In this document: positions 1 through 12,774 of the stretch, in pieces
Position numbering within the stretch: position 1 is the stretch's first letter
Layout: each line of letters starts with the position of its first letter
Origin: Talinum fruticosum
Lineage: Eukaryota > Streptophyta > Magnoliopsida > Caryophyllales > Talinaceae
Reading direction: 5' to 3'
DNA length: 64,000 nucleotides
Assembly (NCBI GenBank): GCA_021018815.1
Contig: JAITYX010000053.1
Span: forward strand, 930,001 to 994,000
Notes under the pieces: generated by a model
Database searches by the model: none
Told to the model about the DNA's origin: nothing
What the model saw: the letters and a program-made list of their open reading frames with translations, nothing else
Translations under genes and position numbers: made by a program

Positions 1-1570
1 GGACAACCCGAGGGCGCCAGATCTGCTTTCAATCTTTGGTTTATTTATTTTATGCATTTTACTACTTTTCGTATTGTGGATCCAAAATGTAATCGTTTTC
101 AATTCCTCCCCTCCCGCTGTACTTTCATTTCTTTTGCTTTCCTTTTTGTTATTGTTTTTCGCTTTTCTTTACTCCTCTCCTATTTGCTTTTATTGTTTTC
201 TTAACATGTTTGGTTGATTTAATTTTCGCATTTAGTGTGCTATATGCTTGGTTGTTTTTAACACATTTCTTTAACTCACAATTCTAATTAGTAAAGGTTG
301 TCTACTGGACGGGTGGAATGGAAGGGCTTATCCCTACATTTCGTATCTTCGCACCCGAATTTAGATTCTCGCTTCTACACCGATGGAGCCATTTTCTAAA
401 TCTCTTTCAAGCTTAAACCGACCATACTAAGATTGGGTGAGTATCTTGTTATTTTTGTTAATTTTTATTCCTAAAACTGATTGGCCACTCTCATTTTCCT
501 ATTTTATTTCTCTTTATTTGCACCTCGACATTTCTAATTTAAAATGGACAAAATTGGTTTATTTTCTCGACAGATAACGCCGCGGACCGAGACCGATTTT
601 TCGGTCTCGGCCTATGGTTGACTCCGGACATTGATCGTCGCTGGCTCTCGTTGGTGCCGGCTAGTGGTCGGACTTGGCTTTGGTCGAAAAATATTTTTTC
701 TATTTTTCTAAATTATGAAATAATATCCCGAAACTTCTCTAAAAATAATCTCGTAAAATAAATTAAGATTAAAAAAGCGTCAATCATTATTTTGATTAAT
801 TTGTTCTAAATTAATTTACAAAAATCGAAAATCTCAATAAGAGACAAACCCCCACTTTCTAAATCTATTTTCAAAAAGAATCTTCAAAAAACCAAAGACC
901 CGACATTCGTGGGAAGTCGAGTCCCAATTTGGTTCCCTCATGGGGACGGGTCGTGATTTCTACAAATATGCTTTGAAAAATTATTAAAAAACAATAACAC
1001 AACAAATCAAACAAAAATGAAGAAGGAACTATCTGCTTTCCTCATTAGCAGGAAGTACTGTTTTCCAGCGAAGACATTGGTGTTTTCCGGCGAATCGACG
1101 GTCTTCTACTTCTTCCGTACTTGTATGATGTGCTTATGCTCTCTTTAGCTTTCTCACATATTGGAAGATTCGATGGGTCAACCCAAGCCTCATGTTGTCT
1201 AAGCTCAGACCTTCTATAACCTTAAATTAAACGGATTTGTGAATGAAGTACCAAAATTTGGAAGAAATAAAGCATAGTCACACAAATTTAAAAGCCATGG
1301 AATTGAAATGATTAATATGGAAGGGAGGAAGAAGAAAGTGGGAAGAGGGAGAAATAGGGAGGAGAGAGAAAATATGGATGTCTAAGTGTCAAATCCTCAT
1401 ATATCTATAAAACTGTTCGAAAAATTGGATATTGAAAAATTTGCATTTTTCTTGACCATTTGTCAATCATAATTAACAATTTAATTTTGTAAACCTTTTA
1501 TAGAGGTTATAAATTATTATTATTGAAGATCAAAAAACATTAAAACAACTTAGATAAATATAAAAAACAT

Positions 1571-1576
<6 letters not shown>
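1..1576. other. Unassigned AT-rich region, possible old LTR-retrotransposon remnant
   Basis: No convincing gene is seen here. The GC-richer part around 570-970 contains a stretch with 'gtcgagtcccaatttggt' and 'ggggacgggtcgtgattt', a texture that resembles leaders and LTRs of plant Ty3/gypsy elements. Around 1320-1370 the + strand is purine-rich. No paired LTR, primer-binding site or coding domain was found, so the assignment to a retroelement is inference only. Confidence 0.25.

Positions 1577-1655
<79 letters not shown>
1577..1655. repeat. (AT)n microsatellite, about 39 units
   Basis: Almost uninterrupted AT dinucleotides run for about 79 bp. The tract is self-complementary and could extrude as a hairpin. 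It is likely to vary in length between individuals. Confidence 0.97.
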
Positions 1656-1658
<3 letters not shown>

Positions 1659-2295
1659 AAAGAGTAATGCGAAAAAATATAAATTCTAGAACATACACAC
1701 TACAAGCACACTAAAATCGAAGCAGTAACGGATCCAAAGCTGTAAAAAACATTTTGCTTCTCACTTTTGAAAGGAATAATCATTTAATGCATTGCTCAAA
1801 TATATTTTGCAGGTAATCCCATCAACATAAGGTACAACTGAAGACCACAACTAAAATCCATTCCCAACGGGTGAGAAAAAAAAAATACTTCCTATAAAAC
1901 ATTATGACAATGTATAGAAATTGCTTTATTAATGATCTACCTCGAAAAAAAAGATGGAATTTTAGAAGAGTTTTCACAACTACAAAACCCTTATAGGATT
2001 GAATTTTTTTAATTTGTTTTTAGAATACATTTCAATTTTAAACAACTAAAGGAGTTTGTTTTTGTGAATATCTTTTAATTTTAAACAATATTTTAAAAAT
2101 CAGTTTTCAAAAATTATTAAACGATTGATTTTTTAAAAAAAAATCATAATTGACTGTTGTATGGGAAAAAAATTAATGAAAATCTTGTATAAATAATGAA
2201 AAATAAATAAGACACAGTCCCATAATCCCCCAAATAATACATTTTATTTACATAGACAAATGAAAAACAAGAACTAACATATTGTATATTATTAA
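1656..2295. other. AT-rich intergenic DNA, nothing recognised
   Basis: Long A and T runs without an open frame of note, RNA gene or repeat pair. Confidence 0.6.
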
Positions 2296-2780
2296 GACTC
2301 TATTTGATTCTAAGAAAATTAGAAGGAAAAAAATGTGAAAAATAAATTTCTTTCCTTTATTTGAATTGAAGAAAAAGGAGAGAGAAAAAGTTTGATTGAA
2401 AAACTCATGGAAAATTTTGTCAATTTGATCAATGATATTGATAATTTTCTCTCTCCTCTCAAATAATAAATGCTATTGATAATTTTATTAAGGAATGGAG
2501 AAAATGGAGAAAAGAGAGAGAATTCTATTAAGAAAGGTCATTAAAAATTTTCTCTCTCTTGTCAATTAATCAATGCTATTGATAATTTTCTCTCTCCTCT
2601 CCATAACAATATGGTGGATGAATAAGAGATTGGAAAATGTATAATTTTTTTCCTCTATTTTTCTTGAACCAAACACACACACACACACACACAAAAAAAC
2701 TTTCTCTTAACTTTTTTCCTCATCACTTTTTTCTATTTAAATTTTCTTTTTAACCTATTTTCTTAAAATCAAATAGAGCC
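2296..2780. mobile_element. MITE with PIF/Harbinger (Tourist)-like inverted ends
   Basis: The left end (GACTCTATTTGATTCTAAGA, from 2296) and the reverse complement of the right end (GGCTCTATTTGATTTTAAGA, ending at 2780) form imperfect terminal inverted repeats of roughly 24 bp. The element is 485 bp long and non-coding. Flanking trinucleotides are TAA on the left and AAA on the right, a near match to the TTA/TAA target preference of Tourist elements. The interior carries two to three copies of a 'caatgctattgataatttt' plus 'ctctctcctctc' motif (about 2429, 2470 and 2568) and a (CA)10 tract at 2673-2692. A MITE with TIRs is well supported; the superfamily is inferred from the terminal sequence and is less certain. 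Confidence 0.6.
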
Positions 2781-3070
2781 AAAATGATTTACAGGTAACT
2801 AAAGCGCCGAAAAAGAACATACAGAATAAGCAATGTCAAGTTTGGAGCGTATGAAGCATTATTCAAGAACTCATACGGAATAAGCTTATTTATATATTAT
2901 ATTTAACATTATGATGAAATATTCAAAACGACATATTATATTTCTTTTTTAATAAATTTTTTTAAACACATCATTTTTATATAATCCAATTTATTGGAAA
3001 ATATTTATCGACAAAAGCAAAAAAAAATTAGAACTTCAACACTTAAACATGATAGCTGTCGTGCAACGTG

Positions 3071-3122
<52 letters not shown>

Positions 3123-3270
3123 GTATGTGTGTGTCACACACACATGTATATATGTCTTTTTAAATTATTGTTAACTTTCTTATTGATTTTCTCCCTATCA
3201 TGGATATTTTAAAAATTTTATTCAAACTCAATGTTGATGAATTTATGTTTATATTTAATGTACATGCACG

Positions 3271-3303
<33 letters not shown>

Positions 3304-3801
3304 TTTATTTGTTTATTATCATCATATTCCAATATATTTTATAAAAAGAAAATATCAACTAAATTGATTGCATAGCAAAATGATAATTCAAATATCTCCA
3401 ACAAATACTTAATTTACGTCACTAAAATTTCTATAAAATTTATTATTTACATGTATATTGGTTATATCAGTAATAATAAAAAAATTTAGGAACGACAAAG
3501 GCGATTAGCCTTTTAAAGTATTCACGAATTACTTTTAAAATAAAAATAAAATGTGTGATATTTTACACATTATTTTGAGAAAAAATCTAAAAAAATCCGT
3601 TTATAGGACAGGTTTGGAAACTAGTATTATAAATAGGTAAGAATATCACACACATATGAAATAAATGTCTGTCTCACAAATAAAATATCAAATTATTTCA
3701 CATAAGTAATTCTAAAGTTCGATAACTTCACTTTTCCAAACATAAATTAATATTTTTATCTCCCACAAAATCTTAATAATTCAACAATTTCTCTCTCTAT
3801 A
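2781..3801. other. AT-rich spacer with microsatellites
   Basis: No gene is seen. (TA)n tracts lie at 3071-3118 and 3272-3301. Between them, 'gtgtgtgtcacacacaca' near 3127-3144 makes a near-perfect inverted repeat of GT and CA dinucleotides. Confidence 0.7.
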
Positions 3802-6800
3802 TCTATATAATATATAATAGTAATCTTTTTATAAGTATGACATGGCGGCTTGAGAATGAATTTAGGAGTTTTGTCCAATAAAAAATAATAATTTATTTTT
3901 GAAAAAAAATATTTTCACTTATATAAGGACTCTCTTTTACTCCTTGCCAAAATAAAACAAAAAATAATAATAATATTAATAGTAGTATTTTTAAACCGGT
4001 CAAATATTACGAAGGGAGTGATTGTAGAAGTTTAGGGCAATCTTAACCATAAAAATTATTTGTCCATTAAATATGTGTTGTTGATGTAAATAATTAGATA
4101 AATAAAATATAATTTACCGAAAAAAATTTCTTTTATAAATGGACTCTCCTCTTTTTTTTTTTTTTTTGTGTGTGTGATAATATAATCTTATTAGTATTTT
4201 TTTCTCCTTCATATGTTGAAACAAATGTTGAATAATGGTAATTAGCTTAAGTGGAGTTATTATTTCAACTTTCACGTTTCTTTTTACAATTTCAAAATCT
4301 TAATTTAGTTTATTTTAGTTTTAATTGTTTGCGATATAAACATAATAAAGTCGTCGTTTAGGATCGGTAAAATTTAGGAACAAAAAAAATGACATATTTT
4401 GTTAATAAATAAAAAATATATAAAATTATATAATAAATTAAATCAAAAATCTGGAAAAATATAAAAGTAACCTAAAACAGAAAAAAAAATTTATAGTTTT
4501 TCAGAAAAATTAAACAGAATTAAAAACAATAAAATAAAAATATAATCTTAAACAGAAAGTAAAACAAATAATAAACTGCACTAAATAAATGAGAAAATAA
4601 ATAATTAAATTACCAGAATAATTAAATTATTTTTTGGTCCTGAATATATCCTAAACACGTAAAATCAAAATGAAAAAACTAAATTTATAAATTTATTAAA
4701 TTAAAGACCTGCTTTAACCTAAATTAGAAAAAAAATCTAAAAAATTATCAAATCAGTTATAAGAACTAAGAAAAATAATACTAATAGATTAAAGACTCTA
4801 AGTAAACCCTATAATAATATAAAAATAAAATCAACCGAAGAAGACTAATTTTATTCTAACTTCTAACAAACCGACTAAAAAATAATAAAAACGAGCAGAA
4901 AAGTAATCTGAAAATTAAAATATATTAAGACATAAAATAAAATTAATATATATAGTTATGTATTTATTTATTTAGGTTTTGGATTGTATATTAGCTCTCA
5001 TTTATTTTTATGTATAATGATATTTAATATTATTTTGGGCCTCAAATATAATAATTTTGTCTAACATTATCAATTTTTCATTGTTGGTGGTGTTTTTTGA
5101 CTTGGTGCCATAAAATTGTATTAGTTTAAAATATATTTATTATAAGAATTTTTAAAATTAAAATCAACATGAACATGTTATAAAAATTATTTAACTATCT
5201 CGAGGAAGCAATTTGGTTATTACATTCATCCTATGTATAGAATGATTTAATAAACTTTAAGAAATCATAAATTAATATAATAAAAATATAACAACTACAT
5301 ATATACTTGATATTAATAATTAAAAATTCCTACAAGATAGAAAGTTATGATTTAAATATGTTGTGGAATAAAACGTAATGAATAAAAAGTTAGGAATTAT
5401 ATTTCTATAGTTCGTAATTTGTGGACTTTAAGTTCTTAATTTGTGTTATGTTTAAAGGATTGCAAACTTATTATGCCAACTTTTATTAAGCGCATATGAC
5501 TTCGAATAAATTCATTTGTCTCAAATTTTTGCACAACATACGGATCATTTTTGTTGTTACAAATATAGGTTATTTTAGTTTCTTCCTAATATGTCTATCT
5601 CGTGACTTATTATTGACAAACATATTTAAATCATATCTTTTACTATTGTAAGTTTTCTAAATTATTAAAAGATGAGAATTTGCCATCAAACCTCCCCGCC
5701 ATCTTGAAATAGAACTTCATGTTACTCTTATTGTGTTAATTAATTGAGAGGAACAGATTCTGTCTCGAGGAAGCAATTGGTGTTAATCGAGTAAAACATG
5801 TATTTATAAAATCTCAATTATATCAATATTTTTGCCCCATTGATTCACTACTAAAATAGTGATCAATTTTCAATATAAGTACAAAACACGAGATGATTTT
5901 ATTACCCTACGCCGCGAATTGACCTATCATGCCTTTTACTATGATACAAATTACCTATTATAATTGTTAAATATATTTGGATCACTTCTATCATATAATA
6001 TTTTTCACTATTAATCTCAATATAAGTAGTTATTATATGTTTAACTATCTTTGTGTGCAGAGGTAGTAAGAATGGATAAATCATTATATTCACTTTATAA
6101 TGCTAAAAAATGAGATCCCATTATGGGTATATGTATACTTTTTAAGAGTTTGTGTAATATTTAAGTCAATGATGTTTTAATAGGTTGGTTGCATATAAAT
6201 ATTTATCTAGGTGTTTATTAAGTTAAATTAGTATTGACTTTGTAGAGAGTTATGAGTTATAAGTTTGATATTCTTTTATTGATTTGATGTACTTTGTGTT
6301 ATAATATTAATTTGTGATATAATGATATTTATTGTCATATATAGGTCATCTAACTCAATATCTACCAATTATATATTATTAATTTTTCTAATGATATTTA
6401 CCTTTTGATACCCAAATATATTGTCACACTATTTCTATAACTCGTATGAGTTAGGATTATTTAAATTGTTTGATTCTTAGAGGGTCCGGCTTCTTAATAT
6501 TCCAAATCACGAGTGTAATCTTAAAACCTTGATGATATTTTTTAATATTTTTTTTATTTATTATTTTAGATTATTTATTTATTCTTTTGAAATTTAAAAT
6601 GATTGGAATATGAATGTGTGCTAGGCTCTAATGATTTTTATGTGTTGGGTTCGATAACTTTGATAAATCATGAAAGCGTTTTCACTACGAGGGGATAACA
6701 TGTAGAAGAATATTGTTGAAAGTGAAACCATTCAATAAAATCAAATGATCAAAAAACAAACTCACAAGTACAACTTCGCTCCGTAATTCAATAATTTCTT

Positions 6801-6852
6801 AAGTTATGCATTGTACAACATGACTCCGTGCATAGCACGGGTCCAGTACTAG
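3802..6852 (+). mobile_element. Non-autonomous Helitron (copy 1)
   Basis: The 5' end is A|TCTATATAATATATAATAGT, with the TC start expected of Helitrons. The 3' end has a perfect 6-bp hairpin, CCGTGC-ATA-GCACGG (6826-6840), then eight bases and CTAG (6849-6852), followed by T. This is the classic Helitron terminus, with insertion between A and T. Copy 2 at 11.43-15.61 kb shares both ends: the subterminal block with 'ccattaaatat' and 'gatgtaaataatta' at 4030-4190 recurs at 11530-11690. No Rep/helicase coding sequence is visible in the 3.05 kb, so it depends on an autonomous partner. A block at 4980-5100 resembles the last 150 bp of copy 2, so this copy may itself be a composite of two insertions. 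Confidence 0.75.
6826..6852 (+). other. Helitron 3' terminal hairpin and CTAG end (copy 1)
   Basis: A six-base-pair stem with an ATA loop, then an 8-nt spacer and CTAG, with T as the next host base. In Helitrons this structure marks the end of rolling-circle transfer. Confidence 0.8.
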
Positions 6853-7700
6853 TTATATCAACGGATCACTTTTACTTTTACTAATCAATTTGGACACTAC
6901 GATATCTTCCAATAATAACAATTTTAACTTCACAATATTTACAATTTTTCTCAAAATAATTATTTTTTTTACTTCAGTAATTTAACTTTCACACCACAAT
7001 GAAATTGCAATTCCATAATTTCGATTTCAACTATTTAAATTTCACTCTAACAATATCAATAACATTTCTATTCTTTAATATATATGTAATTTCACTTTAA
7101 TAATTATATTTCACTTCTATAATGTCACTCTCATAACAATAATTATAATTTTGATTTCACGGTTTAAATTTCAAACATACAACATAATACATGCAAAAAT
7201 TTTAAACAATACATTTTTAGAAGACTATAATCTAAATTTAAGCAATTAATTTAGAAAATCACAAAACATTTAGACTTTATTACCTCACTAATTAAGTATG
7301 GACGGGGGCAGTTGGGGCGGTGGCAACGACAGACGAAGGTGGCAATCGGACCCCTCAACCTCCCTTTTTACAAGTATAGAGAAGTGGTAAGTCAATTTAA
7401 ATGATAATTGGGTAGTTGTCTTATCTGATTGTTGTTGTTGGACATAATGGGATTTGTGACTTGATATATGAGCATTTATAAGCAAAATAAATAAAGAGTA
7501 AAATAGTAATTTATTACAATCGTATTCTTAACCTCATTCGACTTCAACCTTACGCCATCTCATTTAAATGAGAGTTTTCACTTATATTATGTTGACTTTG
7601 CTGATTCAAAGGAGTGGACGTGTGACATGACGGACGATGTGATGGGTCCTACAGAAATTGCACAACAACCATTTCTTTTTTGGATGTAAAACTAAAACTA
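6853..7700. other. AT-rich intergenic DNA upstream of SGO
   Basis: Low-complexity AT-rich DNA with many 'ttcacttt' and 'aattttaac' stretches and no recognised gene. A 65-codon minus-strand ORF at 7288-7485 has no recognisable motif. Confidence 0.6.
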
Positions 7701-7940
7701 AAGACTAGCCCTCTATTTCCTTTCGAGAAAAATTCAATTTACTTAAGAAAAGGGTCAAAAAGGGGTTTGGGACTCTGTTACGAAGATCCAAAGCCTTAGT
7801 CCGGAACGGCCCAAAACATGCAAAATCAGGATGATAGGGCTGAAAAATTCAAAATCCAGGTTCGGGCATCCCAGCTTCGGAATGCCGTTGGATTCCATAC
7901 CTTCTCTGTCTTACTGCGGTCTCATCCCCACTTCCTTTAA

Positions 7941-8175
7941 TTCTCTCTCTCCCTCCCTCCCTCCCAGCAATTCCCAAACTTTATTCACAAATATACTCAC
8001 AATTTTCGTCTTTTCTCTTTATTCTGGATACCCCAAATCTCGTTCAAATCACGCATTTTCTTGGCGGCGAACTTGGTTGTAGTCTATAAATTTCAAGACC
8101 CACAATCCAATTTCACATTTTGGCTTTCTTTAGTTCCTTTTATGCGTTTGTTTAGATCTATTCTGGGGATTATTG
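7941..8175 (+). promoter_or_regulatory. Probable SGO core promoter and 5' leader
   Basis: A pyrimidine patch (CT and CCT repeats, 7941-7966), typical of plant core promoters or leaders, is followed by an E2F-like GGCGG motif in 'cttggcggcgaa' (8060-8071; one mismatch from TTTGGCGG) and a TATA-like TATAAA (8085-8090). The TATA would place transcription start about 60 bp before the SGO start codon. E2F control would suit an S/G2-expressed cohesion protector, but both motifs are short and the assignment is inference. Confidence 0.35.
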
Positions 8176-10622
8176 ATGATGAAAGGGGAGAAAATGGTGA
8201 GGAGATCGTCTTTCGGAACTATAAGGAAGAGACTTTCCGACATCACGAACTTGCATTCTCAGCACAAATCCCCTGCTAAAGAGAAAGAAACCGCTCCTCC
8301 ATTTGAGGAGTCTTCTACCAAGGATTACATTCAACAGCTCCTCAAGGTAATTTAAGCACATACCACTCCTAAGCACATACCACTCCACTCTTCATATCCT
8401 TGCCGATACTTTCTTCTCTTCCTGGCTTCAGTTTCAACTTCAGGGTGAAATCTGAGTTTACTTTTCTTTCCTATTACTTTGGGATGCAGGAAAATGCAGT
8501 GATGATGGAACTAATTCAACAGAGAGAGTATCCTTTTATTTAAATTTCCCCTAATTGAATTTCAAGTCTTGGAGATTTGGTTTATGTCCCATATATTTGA
8601 TATTATTTTTATTTCCTTACATTTTTTCAAAAGTAAAATGATTGAGATAACTGGAGCAGAGATGCAGAAACTGAGAATCAGTCTTCAGAAGACCCAGTTG
8701 CAGAATTGGCATCTTGCCCAATCCAATAGCCAAATGTTAGCGGTACGTCATTTCATTTGTTTCATTCATTGTTTATGATTCTTTAATTAGCCACTAAGTT
8801 TTGATATTTATGGATAAAGTTTGATTAATTGTGTATATTTATGCAGGAGCTTAATTTGGGTAAAGATAAGGTAAGTAAGCGAATGTCAATTGCATTAGGA
8901 ATAAATACTCATGTTTATATTTCATTATATACTCAGTTTGAATTCAAAATGTTTTTGGTTAATTTGACCAAATTGCAGTTGAAAGCCCTACAGCATGAGC
9001 TCGCATGTAAGGATGCCTTGTTGAAAGCAAAGACCCTTGAACTTGAGGTGACTTGTTTTCTCCTTTTATTATTTGGTTAGGAAAGCTACAAACGATGTAT
9101 GAAAAAATATATGCTAGGCAGGAATTCTTGAAACAATATTACTCTGTGGGGATAACAACGAGATTTTAAAAAATACACCGTAAGCTTGTTAGCTAAAGAA
9201 GAAAATAGGGTGTCACTCTTCTGTTGTGTGTGAAGTCTGTAGAGATCGGTGCTGGACACCGAGGTTTAAACTTACCTGTATCAAGATTTGATCCTTCATT
9301 CCGACCCATAAGAAAATAAAAAGGAATATGTTGCTGTTTGATCCTACAAACAGTTGCGAATGTTGCTTTTGTGTCCTAAGCACTACAAAAGCCCAGGGAG
9401 GGATCGTACATAAAGAAGAGTATGTGTGCAATGGTAGGAATGAATGAAAGTGTTTTTCATTAGACTTCATGCGACAAATTAAACAAGCTTTTTGTGTTGA
9501 CTCGTTATACTCACTCTCTTCATAGACCAGTAACCATTTATTGAAACAGCCAAATGTGTTAGCTGTCAAGTCCAATGACTAATGTCCTTATTGTTTGAAA
9601 TGTTAATCACTGTTGGTTCTACAAACAATGAAACACTAGTTTTTTGTTTTTAATTTTAATATAGTTTCCTTTCATTTCCAGGATAAAAAACCAAAGACCC
9701 ATTACCAAACAAATGTATCAAAGGTAACCATTTTAACAAATTTCCAATGCGTTGTAAGCTGTTGTTACTTACAGTTCTAATCTCTGATTCAGTTTTTTTT
9801 CTAATAATGGTGAAGGAAAGAGAGATTCCAGCTGAGAAAGAAGCTGCAGATTATCCATCACAGCTCGAAAAAAATAAGGAGAGCAAAGTGCCCCAAACCA
9901 AAAAGAAACGTCCTGCAAGAAGCCGATGTAATCCCACTAACATATGTCAGTAGTTTTTTAAGTTTCAGCCCCTATCAACTTTTGTTTTATTAATACCTTT
10001 CTCCCTTGCAGCAATGGGTCCCACAACATGTCAGCAAGCTTCTGCAAAAGAGATGGCTGAGAACAAAAGGTGAGTTTAGATAGATAGCCTGTGGATATCT
10101 GGTGATGCTTATTCAAAGAGCAATGTACTTAGTTTCAGATTCATGTTCGACATATAATAAAGAGTCAAGGGGAGTCAGATTATGAGTCCGTAGCAACATA
10201 ACAATTGTGCTTGTCTGACACTAGTAAAATAGTTCATTTAGTTTCCTATTTAAAGCAATGGAGATCACACTTGAAACAAAAATAAACTACATACAAGGTG
10301 CTGATCAATGTTTCTATGTTATGTGTTTAGGCGGTGCTTGAGAAGGCAGTCAGTGAGACTGAGGCCACATCAAGAGCCAAACGTGGACTTGTTTGAGATA
10401 GATGTTGTCAACTTTCCCATGAGTCACGACTCCACTGATGAGCAACTCCGGAAGTCAACTTCAGGCATGCAGGAAGACATTTACATAGAAGGGCTCGATG
10501 GATCATCAAAAGCCTCACTACCACAAAGGTCGTCCCTCGGAAGGCCTCTTCGTAGGGCTGCTGAGAAGGTCCAGACATACAGGGAACCTTCACTAGCAGT
10601 CAAATTGAGGAGACCAGAATAA
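8176..10622 (+). CDS. SGO1: Shugoshin (centromeric cohesin protector), nine exons
   Basis: Shugoshins guard centromeric cohesin during meiosis and mitosis by recruiting PP2A. The model is nine exons: 8176-8346, 8490-8527, 8634-8742, 8847-8870, 8979-9047, 9682-9723, 9816-9927, 10012-10069 and 10331-10622. All introns are GT-AG, and the joined frame is 915 nt (304 aa plus stop). The N-terminal coiled coil (about residues 50-137) contains LQK-type heptads and 'KLRISLQKTQLQN'. Basic 'RKRLSDITN' lies near residue 20. Residues about 208-216 read RRCLRRQSV, a block typical of plant SGO. The C-terminal SGO motif, RSSLGRPLRRAAEKVQTYRE (from residue 274), would bind phosphorylated H2A. The start at 8176 keeps the KGEKM segment seen in other plant shugoshins; ATG 8179 or 8194 is possible. 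The intron 6 acceptor (ends 9815) is the least certain. AATAAA overlaps the stop codon. The protein is short for the family because the middle is reduced. SGO1 versus SGO2 cannot be decided. Confidence 0.88.
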
Positions 10623-11425
10623 ACAAACCCCCTCCCCTCCCCCCGCCGCTCCCTCAAAAAAAAAAAAAAAAAAGGGAAGGGTATTATTTCCTGTTGTAGA
10701 TTTATGGCGACAGTATCTTGATTGTGTGTGTGGACAAGAACGTACTGAGGTTGTAGACTATGGAGATTGGATGGATGGCTTCACAATCGTGGATCACCTG
10801 GATTGTAATCTTTGACGCTGTTATCGCAATTATTTTGGATCGCAATTATTTTGGATCGCAATCATGTTTAGTTAAAGTAATGGTTACACTTTTGGATCGC
10901 AATTATTTTTACTGTAATCGTCTGTTATTATGGGTTGGAATGGAACTTAGCTTTCTGGGTCAAGCAAGCCATTTTGGGCCACAGCTATTTGAGCTTCTCA
11001 CTTGATCAAGCAACAATCGTGGGAATTTTAAGCCCTCTGCCAAACTTTTGGGCCAACATCATATAAAAAAATGCTATCGTTATTCAATACACGGACGCGA
11101 TAAGGACCTCAGTCTTTATTATTAATTGAAGAACTCAATAATTATTTTGCTTTTAAACATGATTAGCTTGATCTAATCCTATCGAAACCATAAGTATGCT
11201 ACGATTCTCCATGGATCATTGTGGAACCATTTAACCATGAAACATGATTAGCTTAGATTTTGTTAAGACAAGCTGCCAGCAATATAAGCATCATCCTATG
11301 CTATCATGTCTAGAACAATTTGTTGAATTAGACTTCTTTCAAAATAAATCTAAAAAAATTAAGCACTTTGAGGCATAGTGTCAAAGGACCTACAAACCCT
11401 CTAATTTTCTTATAGTTTTGTTTTA
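10623..11425. other. SGO 3' flank with a small minisatellite
   Basis: An A18 tract (about 10656-10673) follows the stop codon closely. At 10823-10867 a 16-bp unit (atcgcaattattttgg) is repeated about 2.8 times in tandem, and a further copy lies at 10891-10909. Small ORFs through this region arise from the repeat. No gene is recognised in the remainder. Confidence 0.7.
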
Positions 11426-11472
<47 letters not shown>

Positions 11473-12774
11473 GTAATATTTCAAATAGGCCATATACTTG
11501 CAATGGTAGTGAATTATATGAACTTCGGGCAATTTCAACCATAAAAACTATTTGTCCATTAAATATCAACATTTGATGTAAATAATTAAATAAATAAAAT
11601 TAATATTTACCCAAAAACAAAACAGATTTCCCTTCATAAATGGGCTCTTCTCTCAGCTTTTTTTTATTTTTTATGATAATATAATCGAATTAGTATTTTC
11701 TCTAAATTAAAAAAAAGAAAATTTCCCTTGAATTTAAAAATTACTCTTATAGTGATTAAAAAATATAATTATAATTCTCTTTTTACCAACAAAGCTAATA
11801 ATCAATAAATTTTATGACCCAAGAATTGATTATAATATAACAACTACAATAATATGATAAGGTTTAGATCTTTTAATATATAAATTTAATTAAGGTCAAG
11901 TTAATATATTTTATTTCACTTAACTTAAACTCCCAATGATGACCATGTGTGTCGATTCTTCCATGGCTCAAAACAGTTCATGTGCGTTGGTTGATTATTA
12001 GTAAAACCGATGCGTTTGTTGGGAATTATTTTATTTACTTCTAAATTTTAATAGATTTACTGACGATATTTTTTAAAGTATATTAAGAGCCTTGTCTCCT
12101 GGTTTTTAGCGTTCTTTTTCTTCAATTGCATTCAATGTTTAATAATTTTTGTTCCTTGGATTGTGTATGAGTTGACTATCTTTTGTGAGTATTAGTGTTT
12201 TTCTTATTTTGCTTCTCACCTTTCAAATGAGTACTGAAATTAGTGATTTCTCAACTTCACTCTCAAACACCTTTTTTTAATTTATGTTCTTCTTTTCTCA
12301 GAGAAGGCAAAAGGGGTAGTGATGGTGGTTTTGATTATTTCCCATAAGGAGTGGTGGTGATTGATGAAATTTCTCAATTTTTAGTAAGCCCGTGCTTTTT
12401 TTTCCTCTATCTCTATCATCTAAATTCGTTGCATGCCTTCCTCTCACCTCCCTTTCATCTCTTTGTCACAAATTGCAACAATAAAAGAGAAGATAAAGTT
12501 ATGGTTAAAGCTAGAGAATTTAGTAATTGGTTTTGATATTGAATCGAAGATGAAGCAAATGAATAAATTGGCGAGATCTTTAGAGTTTTATATATTCTCT
12601 TATTTGATATGTTGTTTCATTTCTCCCATTTATAATGGTTTACCCTTTGTGAATAATCTTGAAATGTATAAGTGGGGCTCTATTTGTATAGAGTTGCATA
12701 ATCTACGAACAAGTGTTGTCGTCTTTTCTTTTTCTCTTTGTATTGTTTATTTGTGATTTATGGTGGTGAGAAGG

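Noticed and set aside
7831..8082. 83-codon ORF upstream of SGO
   Set aside because: Lies in the CT-rich promoter/leader region with low-complexity Ser/Pro content. A regulatory uORF cannot be excluded but is not supported.
9213..9575. 120-codon minus-strand ORF within SGO intron 5
   Set aside because: No recognisable domain, Phe/Ser/Leu-rich, inside an intron with clean splice sites. Could be an old insertion but nothing supports a gene.
12433..12756. 107-codon + strand ORF in Helitron copy 2
   Set aside because: AT-rich, hydrophobic, unrecognised and overlapping another ORF in a different frame; no evidence of a captured gene.
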